From NCBI GenBank assembly GCA_934476075.1, contig CAKSNH010000003.1:62001-126000 (forward strand): a stretch of 64,000 bases of DNA, written 5' to 3'. Source of the DNA: an uncultured Clostridia bacterium. Its GTDB lineage: Bacteria; Bacillota; Clostridia; UBA1381. The notes under the pieces are model-generated. The model was not told the DNA's origin, ran no database searches, and saw only the letters and a program-made list of their open reading frames with translations. Below are positions 25,044 to 32,502 of the stretch, in pieces (positions within the stretch are counted from its first letter, which is position 1; the number at the start of each line of letters is the position of its first letter). The position numbers and the translations under genes were made by a program.

Positions 25044-25274
25044 GATTTTATCTTTATAGTTAATAACCGTAACGGTTAATGAACTTGATATTTTTTGGAT
25101 ACGGTTTAATATATTTTCTATCTTACGAACTGCATCGGTGGAAAAATATTCTTCACCGCATTGGCTGCATTTTTCGCAAGGGACATTTTCTATAATAACA
25201 ACAAGATTATCTTGTTTTTCGATATAATCAGTGGTTTTATCTTCCAAAGTGCCTTTGCACATTACACATTTCAT
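25038..25274 (-). CDS. YgiT/MqsA-type zinc-finger protein
   Basis: A 78-aa protein with two CxxC pairs (CVMC, CEKC-SQCGEEYF), as in the zinc domain of MqsA/YgiT antitoxins, but no helix-turn-helix domain after it. The start is at 25274 (MKCVMCKG). It overlaps the gene region upstream closely (4 bp gap), so it is the third gene of the RelE-like cassette. It could be a second antitoxin or a free zinc-ribbon protein. Confidence 0.65.
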   Translation of the reverse strand: MKCVMCKGTLEDKTTDYIEKQDNLVVIIENVPCEKCSQCGEEYFSTDAVRKIENILNRIQKISSSLTVTVINYKDKIA

Positions 25275-25278
25275 GTTT

Positions 25279-25488
25279 TCAGCCCCATACCTCGTCATGT
25301 GAGTACACTTCGCCGTTTTTTATTTCTTCTTCACCACGTTTAACGGCATCTGCTTCATTCGGTGTGAGTTTTGTAAAATCGGGGTCCCAAGCCAAAACCA
25401 TTTTTTTAATAATTTCGTAGGCTAAATATTGGTCTTGTTCGGGAAGAATTTCAACCATTTCCATAATCGCTTTTGTTGTGTTACTCAT
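25279..25488 (-). CDS. Small acidic protein, probable antitoxin of the RelE-like toxin
   Basis: A 69-aa protein, acidic and helical, with TKLTPNEADAVKRGEEEIKNGE in the C-terminal half, a sequence style seen in antitoxins next to RelE/ParE toxins. The gene follows the toxin gene after 14 bp. No DNA-binding motif is clear in the N-terminal part (MSNTTKAIMEMVEILPE), so autoregulation is not evident. Confidence 0.6.
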   Translation of the reverse strand: MSNTTKAIMEMVEILPEQDQYLAYEIIKKMVLAWDPDFTKLTPNEADAVKRGEEEIKNGEVYSHDEVWG

Positions 25489-25502
25489 GTTAATTCACTC
25501 CT

Positions 25503-25766
25503 CTATTTATATATGTCCCCTCGACTGCCTATATCTATTATATTTAAAATCTCAATATTATTTTCCGAACTGTATTTGTATATTATTCGATATTTGCCTA
25601 TTCTTAAACGTTGTCTGCCATCTGTAAAACCTTGAAGATATTTTATGTCACCTTTCGGTGGGTTAGACGTTAATCCTTCAATGCCTTCTTTTATTCGTTG
25701 CTTTGTAGGTTTATCTAAACTTTTTATTGTCTTAACCGCTGATTTACTATATCGTATTTCCACCAT
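25503..25766 (-). CDS. RelE/ParE-superfamily toxin
   Basis: An 87-aa protein with the RelE/ParE fold pattern: N-terminal VEIRYSKSAVKTIKSLDK, KQRIKEGIEGL, then beta-strands GRQRLRIGKYRIIYKY and C-terminal IIDIGSRGDIYK, the classic end of RelE-type mRNA interferases. The start is at 25766 with AAGGACGG before it. Toxin precedes antitoxin, the reverse of the usual order. Confidence 0.8.
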   Translation of the reverse strand: MVEIRYSKSAVKTIKSLDKPTKQRIKEGIEGLTSNPPKGDIKYLQGFTDGRQRLRIGKYRIIYKYSSENNIEILNIIDIGSRGDIYK

Positions 25767-25832
25767 ATCACCGTCCTTAATTTTGCTCAAAATGCTCGCA
25801 ATAAATTTTTAAAAGAATAATATTAAATATTG

Positions 25833-25914
25833 TATAATATTTTTAAGGGTTATTTTGTACTGTTTGGAATAACCTAAGGCGGTAAGTATTAGCGGTACTT
25901 GCCGTCTTTTATTT
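25833..25914 (+). ncRNA. Copy 2 of the two-hairpin candidate small RNA
   Basis: TATAAT at 25833-25838, then GGGTTATT/AATAACC hairpin and GGCGGTAAGTATTAGC...TTGCCGTC terminator with TTTTATTTTATTT. No good -35 is seen here. The transcript would run into the 3' end of the minus-strand gene at 25914 and be antisense to its tail. Confidence 0.5.
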
Positions 25915-26126
25915 TATTTAAACAAATCTTTAAAAATATCAAATATACTGAATGTTGTTTTGCGGTACACCTTGTTGTATACTGCCTTTTTAGGGTTCTT
26001 GACAAAGCCTGTACCCTTTTTGCCGTAGCCGGGGATAAGTGCTTTTTTGACCGCACGCTTTGCTCTGCCGGTGGTGCGTGCCTTGAATGAACGTTTTAAA
26101 GATGGTTTCCTCATTCCGAATTTCAT
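25914..26126 (-). CDS. Small highly basic phage-associated protein
   Basis: A 70-aa protein, strongly basic, with RKPSLKRSFKARTTGRAKRA and LIPGYGKKGTGFVKNPKKAVYNKVY. Proteins of this type are common near integrases of clostridial prophages; their function is unknown. GTGATTA-type spacing precedes the ATG. Nucleic acid binding is plausible from charge alone. Confidence 0.65.
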   Translation of the reverse strand: MKFGMRKPSLKRSFKARTTGRAKRAVKKALIPGYGKKGTGFVKNPKKAVYNKVYRKTTFSIFDIFKDLFK

Positions 26127-26138
26127 ATAATCACCTTA

Positions 26139-26849
26139 CTATCTTGTCCATAAATTTACTGCTTGATTATCATTATCCCACAGCCAATATCCAAACATTT
26201 TAAGTTCATCGGCTGAAATTGCCATGTATCCGCCGCAGTTATATGATTGTGGGTGATATGTATTTATACCGTTATCAAATATAACCGATATATAATTGTC
26301 TTTGATGTCAAAGAATTTAGTTCCGGCACTGAATTGTTTATAGTAAGACATATCCATAGGAATTAAAGGTTTTTCATTGTTAGCTTTTATTGTTAGTGTC
26401 TTTGTTGCATCATTCCATGAGGTGTCAAAACCGTAGTTTACCATATCTTCCGCTATAATATATGCACCGCCTAAGTCTGAATGCGAAAATGTTGGGATTT
26501 CATATCCGTTTATGAATGTGCGTAAATTTGTAGCAACAATTTTTGGTGTTGGAGCGGGGGTGCTGACAGGCTGTGAAGATGATGCCGAACCTGAATTTGA
26601 TTTTGCTGAACTTGCACTTGAACTCGATGATGATGCGGAATAACCGTTTGCATATGGGCAAACTCCGTTTTTGTGCAGGTGTGCAGGTGAATCGTTACAA
26701 TGATAATGGTAACTTCCAAGTCCACTTACATTTTTGTTGTCTTTGTGTCCTTGATTAGAGTCTAGTCGTCCGTTGTGTGCAAATGCAGTTGATGAGAAAA
26801 TCATACTTGCCAATGCCACGATAGATATAATTTTGTTTGCTTTTTTCAT
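26139..26849 (-). CDS. Secreted YHYH-domain protein with C-terminal stalk/copper-amine-oxidase-N-like domain
   Basis: A 236-aa protein with a signal peptide (1-~24). HNGRLDSNQGHKDNKN through GSYHYHCNDSPAHLH is the YHYH domain; a Ser-rich linker (~75-105) follows; residues ~110-236 (FINGYEIPTF, YIIAEDMVNYGFDTSWND) resemble the stalk domain of copper amine oxidase N-terminal type found on secreted clostridial proteins. On a prophage it is a candidate lysogenic conversion gene. Ligand unknown. Confidence 0.75.
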   Translation of the reverse strand: MKKANKIISIVALASMIFSSTAFAHNGRLDSNQGHKDNKNVSGLGSYHYHCNDSPAHLHKNGVCPYANGYSASSSSSSASSAKSNSGSASSSQPVSTPAPTPKIVATNLRTFINGYEIPTFSHSDLGGAYIIAEDMVNYGFDTSWNDATKTLTIKANNEKPLIPMDMSYYKQFSAGTKFFDIKDNYISVIFDNGINTYHPQSYNCGGYMAISADELKMFGYWLWDNDNQAVNLWTR

Positions 26850-26874
26850 AAATTAACCCTCCTAAAAATAATAT

Positions 26875-26980
26875 TTGACATTAAAAATCAAATATTGTAT
26901 AATATTTTTAAGGGTTATTTTGGCTAGTTAGAATAACCTAAGGCGGTAAGTATTTGCGGTACTTGCCGTCTTTTATTTTT
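26875..26980 (+). ncRNA. Copy 3 of the two-hairpin candidate small RNA, with full promoter
   Basis: TTGACA (26875-26880), 17-bp spacer, TATAAT (26898-26903), start near 26910. GGGTTATT/AATAACC hairpin, then GGCGGTAAGTATTTGCGGTACTTGCCGTC terminator and TTTTATTTTT. A ~70-nt RNA directed against the 3' end of the potassium channel gene (26973) is predicted. The promoter is convincing; the function is unknown. Confidence 0.6.
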
Positions 26981-27689
26981 GATTTTTTTCTAACAGTTCC
27001 TTGATTTTTACCAAATCTTCATGTGTCAAACGGATTTCATCATTATCGGATTTATCAAATTTCTTTGAAAAATATGTCGCAATAGTGCCCGTAAGCATTG
27101 AAACGAACGCAATACCCATTATCATGAGCACTCCTGCGATTAATCGTCCGGCGGTGGTTGTCGGGGAAATATCTCCATAGCCGACTGTTGTGGCGGTTAC
27201 AAATGCCCACCAAATTGCATCGGAAAATGAATGTACCGTAGTACCATTTTCAACTAAATATATTCCGCCTGCACCTAAAATAAGTGTCACAATGTTTATA
27301 TATAAAATATATATAAGTCCGTTTGTATATAAAAAATCTTTAAATTTTGCCAAAAAGCCTACAAGTCTAACCATTTTAGTCAGTTTGAACAGCCTTGTGA
27401 ATTTTAGTATTCTGAATATTCTGAAAAATCTAAAAAATGAAAATATCGCATTAAAAGGAATTATCGCCAACAAATCAAATATGTTCGATTTTACAAACTG
27501 AACCTTATTATCTGATTTGACAAGTCGGACAATATAGTCTATGACAAAAAATATCAATATGAGTTTATCTGTTATACTCAATATCGGGTATTGATTTAAT
27601 GGTAAAATTCCGCATAAATCCATTGTTGTAAGAAAGATTGTTATTAATGCAAGCAAAATTACAAGTTTGTCATAGAATTTATTTTTCAT
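26973..27689 (-). CDS. Kv-like six-segment potassium channel
   Basis: A 238-aa membrane protein. About five segments precede the pore; S4-like helix FFRFFRIFRILKFTRLFKL (~84-102) has basic residues every third position; selectivity filter TVGYGD at 168-173; S6 and a charged cytoplasmic tail follow. Encoded in the lysogeny arm next to the repressor gene, thus probably expressed in the lysogen. GGAGAAC precedes the ATG. Family assignment is strong; a role in phage exclusion is speculation. Confidence 0.9.
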   Translation of the reverse strand: MKNKFYDKLVILLALITIFLTTMDLCGILPLNQYPILSITDKLILIFFVIDYIVRLVKSDNKVQFVKSNIFDLLAIIPFNAIFSFFRFFRIFRILKFTRLFKLTKMVRLVGFLAKFKDFLYTNGLIYILYINIVTLILGAGGIYLVENGTTVHSFSDAIWWAFVTATTVGYGDISPTTTAGRLIAGVLMIMGIAFVSMLTGTIATYFSKKFDKSDNDEIRLTHEDLVKIKELLEKNQK

Positions 27690-27714
27690 TAATGTTCTCC
27701 ATATATCCGTTTAT

Positions 27715-28332
27715 TTAAAACTTTCGCTTAATCTCTTTTACCAATCCGACAACTGATATTCTTTGCACATCAGCACCCTCGAAACGGCGAGGCGGATAAT
27801 ACGGATTGAATGACACTAATTCTATCCAATCAGAGCCATAATTTACTTTTTTGATAACGCCATCTTCATTATCTATTATCACAACAGCAATAGAGCCGCT
27901 GTCAATGCTTGTTTGCTTTTGGATAAGGGCATAATCACCGTTGCATATTTGCGGTTCCATGCTATCGCCCTTTACTTTCAAAAAGAAGTATTCTTCATAT
28001 TGACTTATACTGTCGGGTGATATGTATTCATATCCGATTATATGATTTTCTGCAAAACAGCCTGTTCCCGCAGAAACTTCACCATAAACAGGTATTTTTA
28101 TAAATGTTGATACATCAACAGGAATTGCACCTTCGGGAAGTTTGGTATCATCATCTGACATTAAAAAGTCAACTGATACATTAAAAAGTCTAGCAAGTTT
28201 CAACCAATTTTCTTTACTTGGTTCACGATTGCCTAATTCATAATTATTATATCCTTGACGACTAATGTTTAAATATTCTGCCACTTCTGCTTGTGTTTTT
28301 CCAGACTTTTCTCTTACTTCTCGTAGTTTCAT
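27715..28332 (-). CDS. CI-like repressor with S24 self-cleavage domain
   Basis: Maintains lysogeny. It is 205 aa: XRE helix-turn-helix (residues 8-58, TQAEVAEYLNISRQGYNNYE) and LexA-like domain with nucleophile Ser124 (GDSMEP), general base Lys161/162, and an Ala88-Gly89 cleavage site in VSAGTG. RecA-stimulated cleavage after DNA damage is expected. AAAGGAGGTG precedes the ATG. Its promoter contains one of the operators described below. Confidence 0.93.
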   Translation of the reverse strand: MKLREVREKSGKTQAEVAEYLNISRQGYNNYELGNREPSKENWLKLARLFNVSVDFLMSDDDTKLPEGAIPVDVSTFIKIPVYGEVSAGTGCFAENHIIGYEYISPDSISQYEEYFFLKVKGDSMEPQICNGDYALIQKQTSIDSGSIAVVIIDNEDGVIKKVNYGSDWIELVSFNPYYPPRRFEGADVQRISVVGLVKEIKRKF

Positions 28333-28355
28333 GTAAGAACACCTCCTTTAAAAAT

Positions 28356-28486
28356 AGTATAGCAACATTTAGTTGACAAGTCAATAAAAGCAACACTTTG
28401 AAATAAAACAATTATAAAATTGCAACAAACTGTTGACAAAACAATTATGTTATGCTAATATATGTTTAGCAACAAAATGTAGCTAA
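28356..28486. promoter_or_regulatory. Lysogeny switch: divergent promoters and repeated operators
   Basis: Leftward promoter for the repressor: TTGACT (28379-28384), 17 bp, TATACT (28356-28361), minus strand. Rightward promoter for cro: TTGACA (28433-28438), 17 bp, TAATAT (28456-28461). Operators of type AGCAAC-N5-GTTG(A/C)C: 28360-28377, 28421-28438 (over the cro -35) and 28466-28486 (AGCAACAAAATGTAGCT, at the cro transcription start); a half-site lies at 28389. Position of the sites fits repression of cro and autocontrol of cI. Confidence 0.75.
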
Positions 28487-28507
28487 AATTTAGAAAGGAA
28501 GTTTCAA

Positions 28508-28717
28508 ATGCGTAAATGGTTAAAAGATATACGTGAAAAAAAGAAGTTATCGCAACAAAATGTAGCGAATAATGTTGGCATAACACGTCAGTATTACAAC
28601 CAAATCGAAAACGGTGAACGTCAAAAGGATTTGGATTTGTCGATGGCAACCAAATTGGCAAAGATTTTCGATGTGTCGATTGATTGGATTATTGCGGAAG
28701 AAGAAAAATTGAAGTAA
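28508..28717 (+). CDS. Cro-like XRE-family regulator
   Basis: A 69-aa protein with a single helix-turn-helix (LSQQNVANNVGITRQYYNQIE), divergent from the repressor gene and first gene of the rightward early transcript. AGAAAGGAAG precedes the ATG. Expected to oppose CI at the shared operators. Confidence 0.85.
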   Translation: MRKWLKDIREKKKLSQQNVANNVGITRQYYNQIENGERQKDLDLSMATKLAKIFDVSIDWIIAEEEKLK

Positions 28718-28797
28718 AGGCGGTGAGAACAACATCAACATATTTACAGTCATAGGACAAAATTCAACAATAATAAACTAAAACGGAGGTGTTAATT

Positions 28798-28986
28798 ATG
28801 AAAGAGAAATTTGTAAGACCTGACAACTACGAAGTCCGCCATATAACCTACACCGAGGACGGTATGGCAAGGGCATGGTGTAATAAAAATCCCGACCCGA
28901 TAGCACATCAACAAGGTATTAATGAGGTGACAAAGTTCTTGATTGATGCGGCGGACAGAATAGCGGCAAGAAAAGGCACAAATTAA
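28798..28986 (+). CDS. Small phage early protein of unknown function
   Basis: A 62-aa protein; the ATG at 28798 has GGAGGTG in front. Sequence features: VRHITYTEDGMARAWC, and a C-terminal helix INEVTKFLIDAADRIAA. No family recognised. It lies in the early operon between cro and the replication genes. Confidence 0.6.
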   Translation: MKEKFVRPDNYEVRHITYTEDGMARAWCNKNPDPIAHQQGINEVTKFLIDAADRIAARKGTN

Positions 28987-29029
28987 CGGTACTCGTTAGA
29001 GTATCGCAGAATGGACAGGCGGTGAAAAT

Positions 29030-29308
29030 GTGAAGTTATACGATTTGGTAAAGGTTCTTGACGATGACAAGGGCGTGGTAATCAAAGGCAAGGCGAACGA
29101 TACTTTATTTTCGGGCAAGGTGATTGACCTTAAAAAAGACAAGTATTTCTCCATGCTGAAAGTGTTCGCAGATACTAACCATTTATATTATACTCGTTTA
29201 AAAACAGTTTATAAACAAAAAAACATGATAGCTCATGATAGTTTTACAAGTGTTAAAATGACTTACAGATATGATAGGTGTCAAAACCTTTTCAAACAAT
29301 GGGAGTGA
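29030..29308 (+). CDS. Small phage early protein of unknown function
   Basis: A 92-aa protein with a GTG start after AGGCGGTG. LYDLVKVLDDDKGVVIKGKA and FSGKVIDLKKDKYFSML suggest a small beta-barrel-like domain in the N-terminal half; no family recognised. It ends six bases before the replication initiator start. Confidence 0.55.
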   Translation: MKLYDLVKVLDDDKGVVIKGKANDTLFSGKVIDLKKDKYFSMLKVFADTNHLYYTRLKTVYKQKNMIAHDSFTSVKMTYRYDRCQNLFKQWE

Positions 29309-29313
29309 TTTTA

Positions 29314-30018
29314 ATGGACAAGGTTACAAAAAAACAACCTGATTTTTATGCGGTTATACCCGCTGATGTCCGTTATGACGAGGATTTATCGTCAACGGCT
29401 AAACTGCTTTATGCGGAGATTTCCGCTTTGGCAAATTCAAAGGGATATTGTTTTGCAAATAATAAATATTTTGAAAAATTATATCACATTGACGAGAGAA
29501 CTGTTCAGCGAATTTTAAAGCAATTATCAAATAAGCAATATGTGAGAATAGAAAATGTAAATTCAAAAAACAGAAAAATTTTTATTTCAACCCCGACAAA
29601 AATGTCGTTCAACCCCGACAAAATTGTCGCCCTTAACCCCGACAAAAATGTCACCCATAATAATACAAGTATTAATAATAAAAATAATAATACATACACA
29701 CCCGATTTTGAAAAGTGGTTCGAGCGTTATCCGAACCGTTTCAACAAGGAGAGAACATTCAGGAATTGGCAGAAGGCAGTTAAGGCGGACGGATTGGAGA
29801 AGATAAACGCAGCACTCGACAACTACCTTCGCTACATCAAGGACAACAACATCGAAAAACGGTTTATTGTGCGTTCGACAAACTTTGTCGGTCAAAAGGG
29901 TGAATACAAGGGATATTTGGAGTGCGAAACCTGTGAAAGTGCGGACAGCTCAAACAAAATCGAGCAGACCAACCGTGAATATGAGGAATATCTGAAAAGA
30001 TTGGAGGGATTGAAATGA
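29314..30018 (+). CDS. Phage replication initiator (replisome organiser, O-like) with origin inside the gene
   Basis: A 234-aa protein; the start at 29314 follows GGGAGTG. The N-terminal ~95 residues form a helix-turn-helix replication initiation domain (DLSSTAKLLYAEISALANSKGYC, DERTVQRILKQLSNKQYV). A low-complexity Asn-rich middle (residues ~98-128) is encoded by the iterons and AT-rich stretch; a C-terminal helicase-loader-interacting type domain follows (FEKWFERYPNRFNKERTF). It overlaps the DnaB gene by 4 bp. Confidence 0.82.
   Translation: MDKVTKKQPDFYAVIPADVRYDEDLSSTAKLLYAEISALANSKGYCFANNKYFEKLYHIDERTVQRILKQLSNKQYVRIENVNSKNRKIFISTPTKMSFNPDKIVALNPDKNVTHNNTSINNKNNNTYTPDFEKWFERYPNRFNKERTFRNWQKAVKADGLEKINAALDNYLRYIKDNNIEKRFIVRSTNFVGQKGEYKGYLECETCESADSSNKIEQTNREYEEYLKRLEGLK
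29589..29700 (+). other. Predicted phage replication origin: three iterons plus AT-rich region
   Basis: Three 18-bp iterons AACCCCGACAAAA(A/T)TGTC at 29589-29606, 29611-29628 and 29635-29652; each contains the inverted repeat GACA-AAAN-TGTC. A ~45-bp region of almost only A and T follows (29653-29700). Iterons within the initiator gene next to an AT-rich unwinding element are the lambda-type arrangement. Confidence 0.75.
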
Positions 30019-31301
30019 ATTTTGACCAAACGGCAGAATGTAAATTGCTTGGGGCTCTCCTCGCCAGAGCGGAAGTCCTCGACGATATTGATATATCCGC
30101 CGACGATTTCTACATCGGCAAGAACAAGAATGTCTATAAGGCGATAAAGAAACTCTATGACAAGTGTGAGGAAATAGATATTGTTTCGGTGAACGAGGAG
30201 CTCGGCGGTAATTCCCTTGACTATCTTGTCGAACTGCAACGAAACGTTGAAACAACACATTCGGCGAAAAATCATGCGAGGATTGTCAAAAACCATGCGA
30301 CACGGCGAAAATTAATTCAGACGGCACAGACGATAATGGGGATTGCAAGCGATACGTCAGTCCCGATTGAACGTGCGTCGGAGGAATTTGAAAAGTACAT
30401 AACGAGTGCGGACAATTCAACGCAGGACGGACTTACCCCGATAGGCGAGATTTTGCCGTCGGTGTTCGAGAATATCGTAAACGCACAGAAAAACGGCGGA
30501 AAGGTAAAGGGCGTTCGGACAGGCTTTCACAAGCTGGATTTTCTGATAAACGGCTTGGAGAGCGAAACGCTCACGATAATCGGTGCAAGACCCGCAATGG
30601 GTAAATCGACATTCGCCCAAAACATTATCGAAAATATATCCGCACAGGGAAAAGCAACGGCGTTATTTTCGCTTGAAATGTCAAAGGAAATGATAGCAAC
30701 AAGAATTGTGGCATCGCAGAGCGGAGTTACAAACCGAAGTCTGTCAAACGGCATGGTGTCGGCGGACGAGTACGGTGCGGTGACGGAATTGATGGACATT
30801 TTAGCCGGACGAAAATTATTCATAGGCGACAATGCAACCACCACGCTTGACGGGATAATCGGCAGATGCAGAAAATTCAAACGGCAGTACAAGGAAAATG
30901 TGGGGGCTATTGTGATTGACTATTTACAGCTGATTAATTCCGGTGCGAAAACGAGCATGACCAGAAATGACGAGGTCGGCATGATAAGCCGTAGGCTGAA
31001 ACTGCTTGCGATGGAGTTGAAATGTCCGATTGTGGTATTATCGCAGTTATCACGAAAGTGTGAGGACAGACAGGACAAGCGTCCGAGTTTATCGGATTTG
31101 CGTGAATCGGGCAGTATCGAGCAGGACGCCGACAATGTGTTATTCATATATCGTGATGAGGTATACAACGAGAAAACGGCAAAGAAACATATCGCCGAAA
31201 TCGAGGTTGCAAAGTGCCGTAACGGCAGCTGCGGAACGGTGGAATTGGGCTTTAAGGGCGAGTATTTAAAGTTTATGAATTTGGAGGATTTAATGAAATG
31301 A
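30015..31301 (+). CDS. dnaB: Replicative DNA helicase, DnaB type
   Basis: Phage-encoded fork helicase, 428 aa. It has the N-terminal DnaB collar domain (~1-100), Walker A GARPAMGKST, LFSLEMSKEM, Walker B VIDYLQLI and DLRESGSIEQDADNVLF. It overlaps the initiator (ATGA) and the SSB gene (ATGA), so the three are coupled. Confidence 0.95.
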   Translation: MNFDQTAECKLLGALLARAEVLDDIDISADDFYIGKNKNVYKAIKKLYDKCEEIDIVSVNEELGGNSLDYLVELQRNVETTHSAKNHARIVKNHATRRKLIQTAQTIMGIASDTSVPIERASEEFEKYITSADNSTQDGLTPIGEILPSVFENIVNAQKNGGKVKGVRTGFHKLDFLINGLESETLTIIGARPAMGKSTFAQNIIENISAQGKATALFSLEMSKEMIATRIVASQSGVTNRSLSNGMVSADEYGAVTELMDILAGRKLFIGDNATTTLDGIIGRCRKFKRQYKENVGAIVIDYLQLINSGAKTSMTRNDEVGMISRRLKLLAMELKCPIVVLSQLSRKCEDRQDKRPSLSDLRESGSIEQDADNVLFIYRDEVYNEKTAKKHIAEIEVAKCRNGSCGTVELGFKGEYLKFMNLEDLMK

Positions 31302-31675
31302 ACAAGGCAATTTTAATGGGCAGACTTACGGCAGACCCCGAACTCAAACAGACCCCGAACGGTGTGTTGGTCACAAGATTTACGCTTGCCGTAAACAGAC
31401 GGTTCGCCAAGGAAGGTCAGCAGCAGGCAGACTTTATAAACTGCGTTGCATGGCGAAATCAAGCGGAGTTTTTGTGCCGATATTTTCACAAGGGCAGTAT
31501 GGTCGCCGTTACAGGGAGTATTCAGACAGGCTCATATGACGGCGAGGACGGCAAAAAGAGGTACACAACCGAGGTGGTCGCCGACGAGGTGCATTTCACG
31601 GGCGAAAAGGCTAAGACGGCGGACAAAAACGGGTTCGAGGAGATTGACGACGGCGGATTGCCTTGGGGGAAATGA
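31298..31675 (+). CDS. ssb: Single-stranded DNA-binding protein
   Basis: A 125-aa OB-fold protein: MNKAILMGRLTADPELKQTP, FTLAVNRRF, INCVAWRNQAEF, GSIQTGSYDGEDGKKRYTTEV and the acidic tail ending EIDDGGLPW instead of the DDDIPF of host SSBs. Third gene of the replication operon. Confidence 0.95.
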   Translation: MNKAILMGRLTADPELKQTPNGVLVTRFTLAVNRRFAKEGQQQADFINCVAWRNQAEFLCRYFHKGSMVAVTGSIQTGSYDGEDGKKRYTTEVVADEVHFTGEKAKTADKNGFEEIDDGGLPWGK

Positions 31676-31689
31676 AAGGAAGTAGGACA

Positions 31690-32167
31690 ATGAATTATGC
31701 GAAAATTCAGAAAAGAATAATAGATGATTTTTTTTGAAGATAGAACTATCTTTGCGAATTTTGAAGAATATGAGGGCGGTATTTGGTGGATTAATGGGTC
31801 ATATATGGTGAAAATACCAAAAGAATATTTTTGTTTGGATTGCAGAAAGGTAATAAAACGTTGTGCCCATGTTAAGGGAACGCCAGTAGTAGAAAATTAT
31901 ATAGAAAAGTCTAAAACAAATGTGGTAGAAGTTAAACCGAACAAAGAAAAAGTTGTACTTGCTGACGGCACAAAGTTTGTAAAATTTGATATTGACGGCG
32001 GCGAATATTACATAAACAAAGGATTTAAGTTGTTTAAATCAAAACACAAATTAACTTATAAAATCGAACAACCTTTTGAAGGTAAAAGAGGCAGAATGTT
32101 ATATATATTCAGAGGTAATGAGTTAATAGGTGCGATGGGAGCGTATGATAAAAGAAAGTTTAAATAA
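31690..32167 (+). pseudogene. Phage protein of unknown function, frameshifted at a T8 tract
   Basis: ATG 31690, with GGAAG upstream, reads MNYAKIQKRIIDDFF then stop. With one T removed from the eight-T run at ~31728-31735 it continues in frame as DDFFEDRTIFANFEEYEGG and on to 32167. The piece from the in-run ATG at 31724 gives 147 aa but has no ribosome site. The protein has a CxxC pair (CLDCRKV) and a basic C-terminus. Either slippage at T8, a real mutation or a sequencing error explains it. Confidence 0.6.
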
Positions 32168-32181
32168 CAGGAGGACTAACG

Positions 32182-32343
32182 ATGAAAATTTATAAATACA
32201 AAGACAGTGTATACTGTGATGAAGATTTATCAAATATTGGTATACATGAAAATCAAATAGGTATATAGTTAGGCGTCAATAAGCCGAGCGATGAACAAAG
32301 ATTAAAGTATTGCCCGAAGTGCGGCAGAGAATTGGAGAAATGA
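32182..32343 (+). pseudogene. Nonsense-interrupted duplicate of the zinc-ribbon tail of the gene at 34233
   Basis: Starts ATGAAAATTTATAAATAC after GGAGG; reads 28 codons to TAG at 32266, then continues in the same frame to KPSDEQRLKYCPKCGRELEK. The part after residue ~12 matches the end of the 34233-34826 protein (CDDNLSNIGIRDNQIGIWLGG, KYCPKCGREL); the TAG replaces its Trp codon. A recombination remnant. Confidence 0.7.
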
Positions 32344-32346
32344 GCA

Positions 32347-32502
32347 ATGACAAGAGATAAAATAAATAAAATGTATGGAATAAAAAGAATATTAACCAAA
32401 GAGCCTTTGCATGAGGAACTGACAGATAAAGAGGCAAAAGAATATGAGGAATTTGTAAAAGCAATAAGTGAAGATATGCGGAGGGGTAAAAAATGGAACT
32501 AA
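32347..32502 (+). CDS. Small phage protein, 51 aa
   Basis: MTRDKINKMYGIKRI ... ELTDKEAKEYEEFVKAI ... RRGKKWN: charged, helical, no family recognised. Four bases after the preceding remnant and overlapping the next gene by 10 bases, typical of compact phage operons. No strong ribosome site. Confidence 0.5.
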   Translation: MTRDKINKMYGIKRILTKEPLHEELTDKEAKEYEEFVKAISEDMRRGKKWN

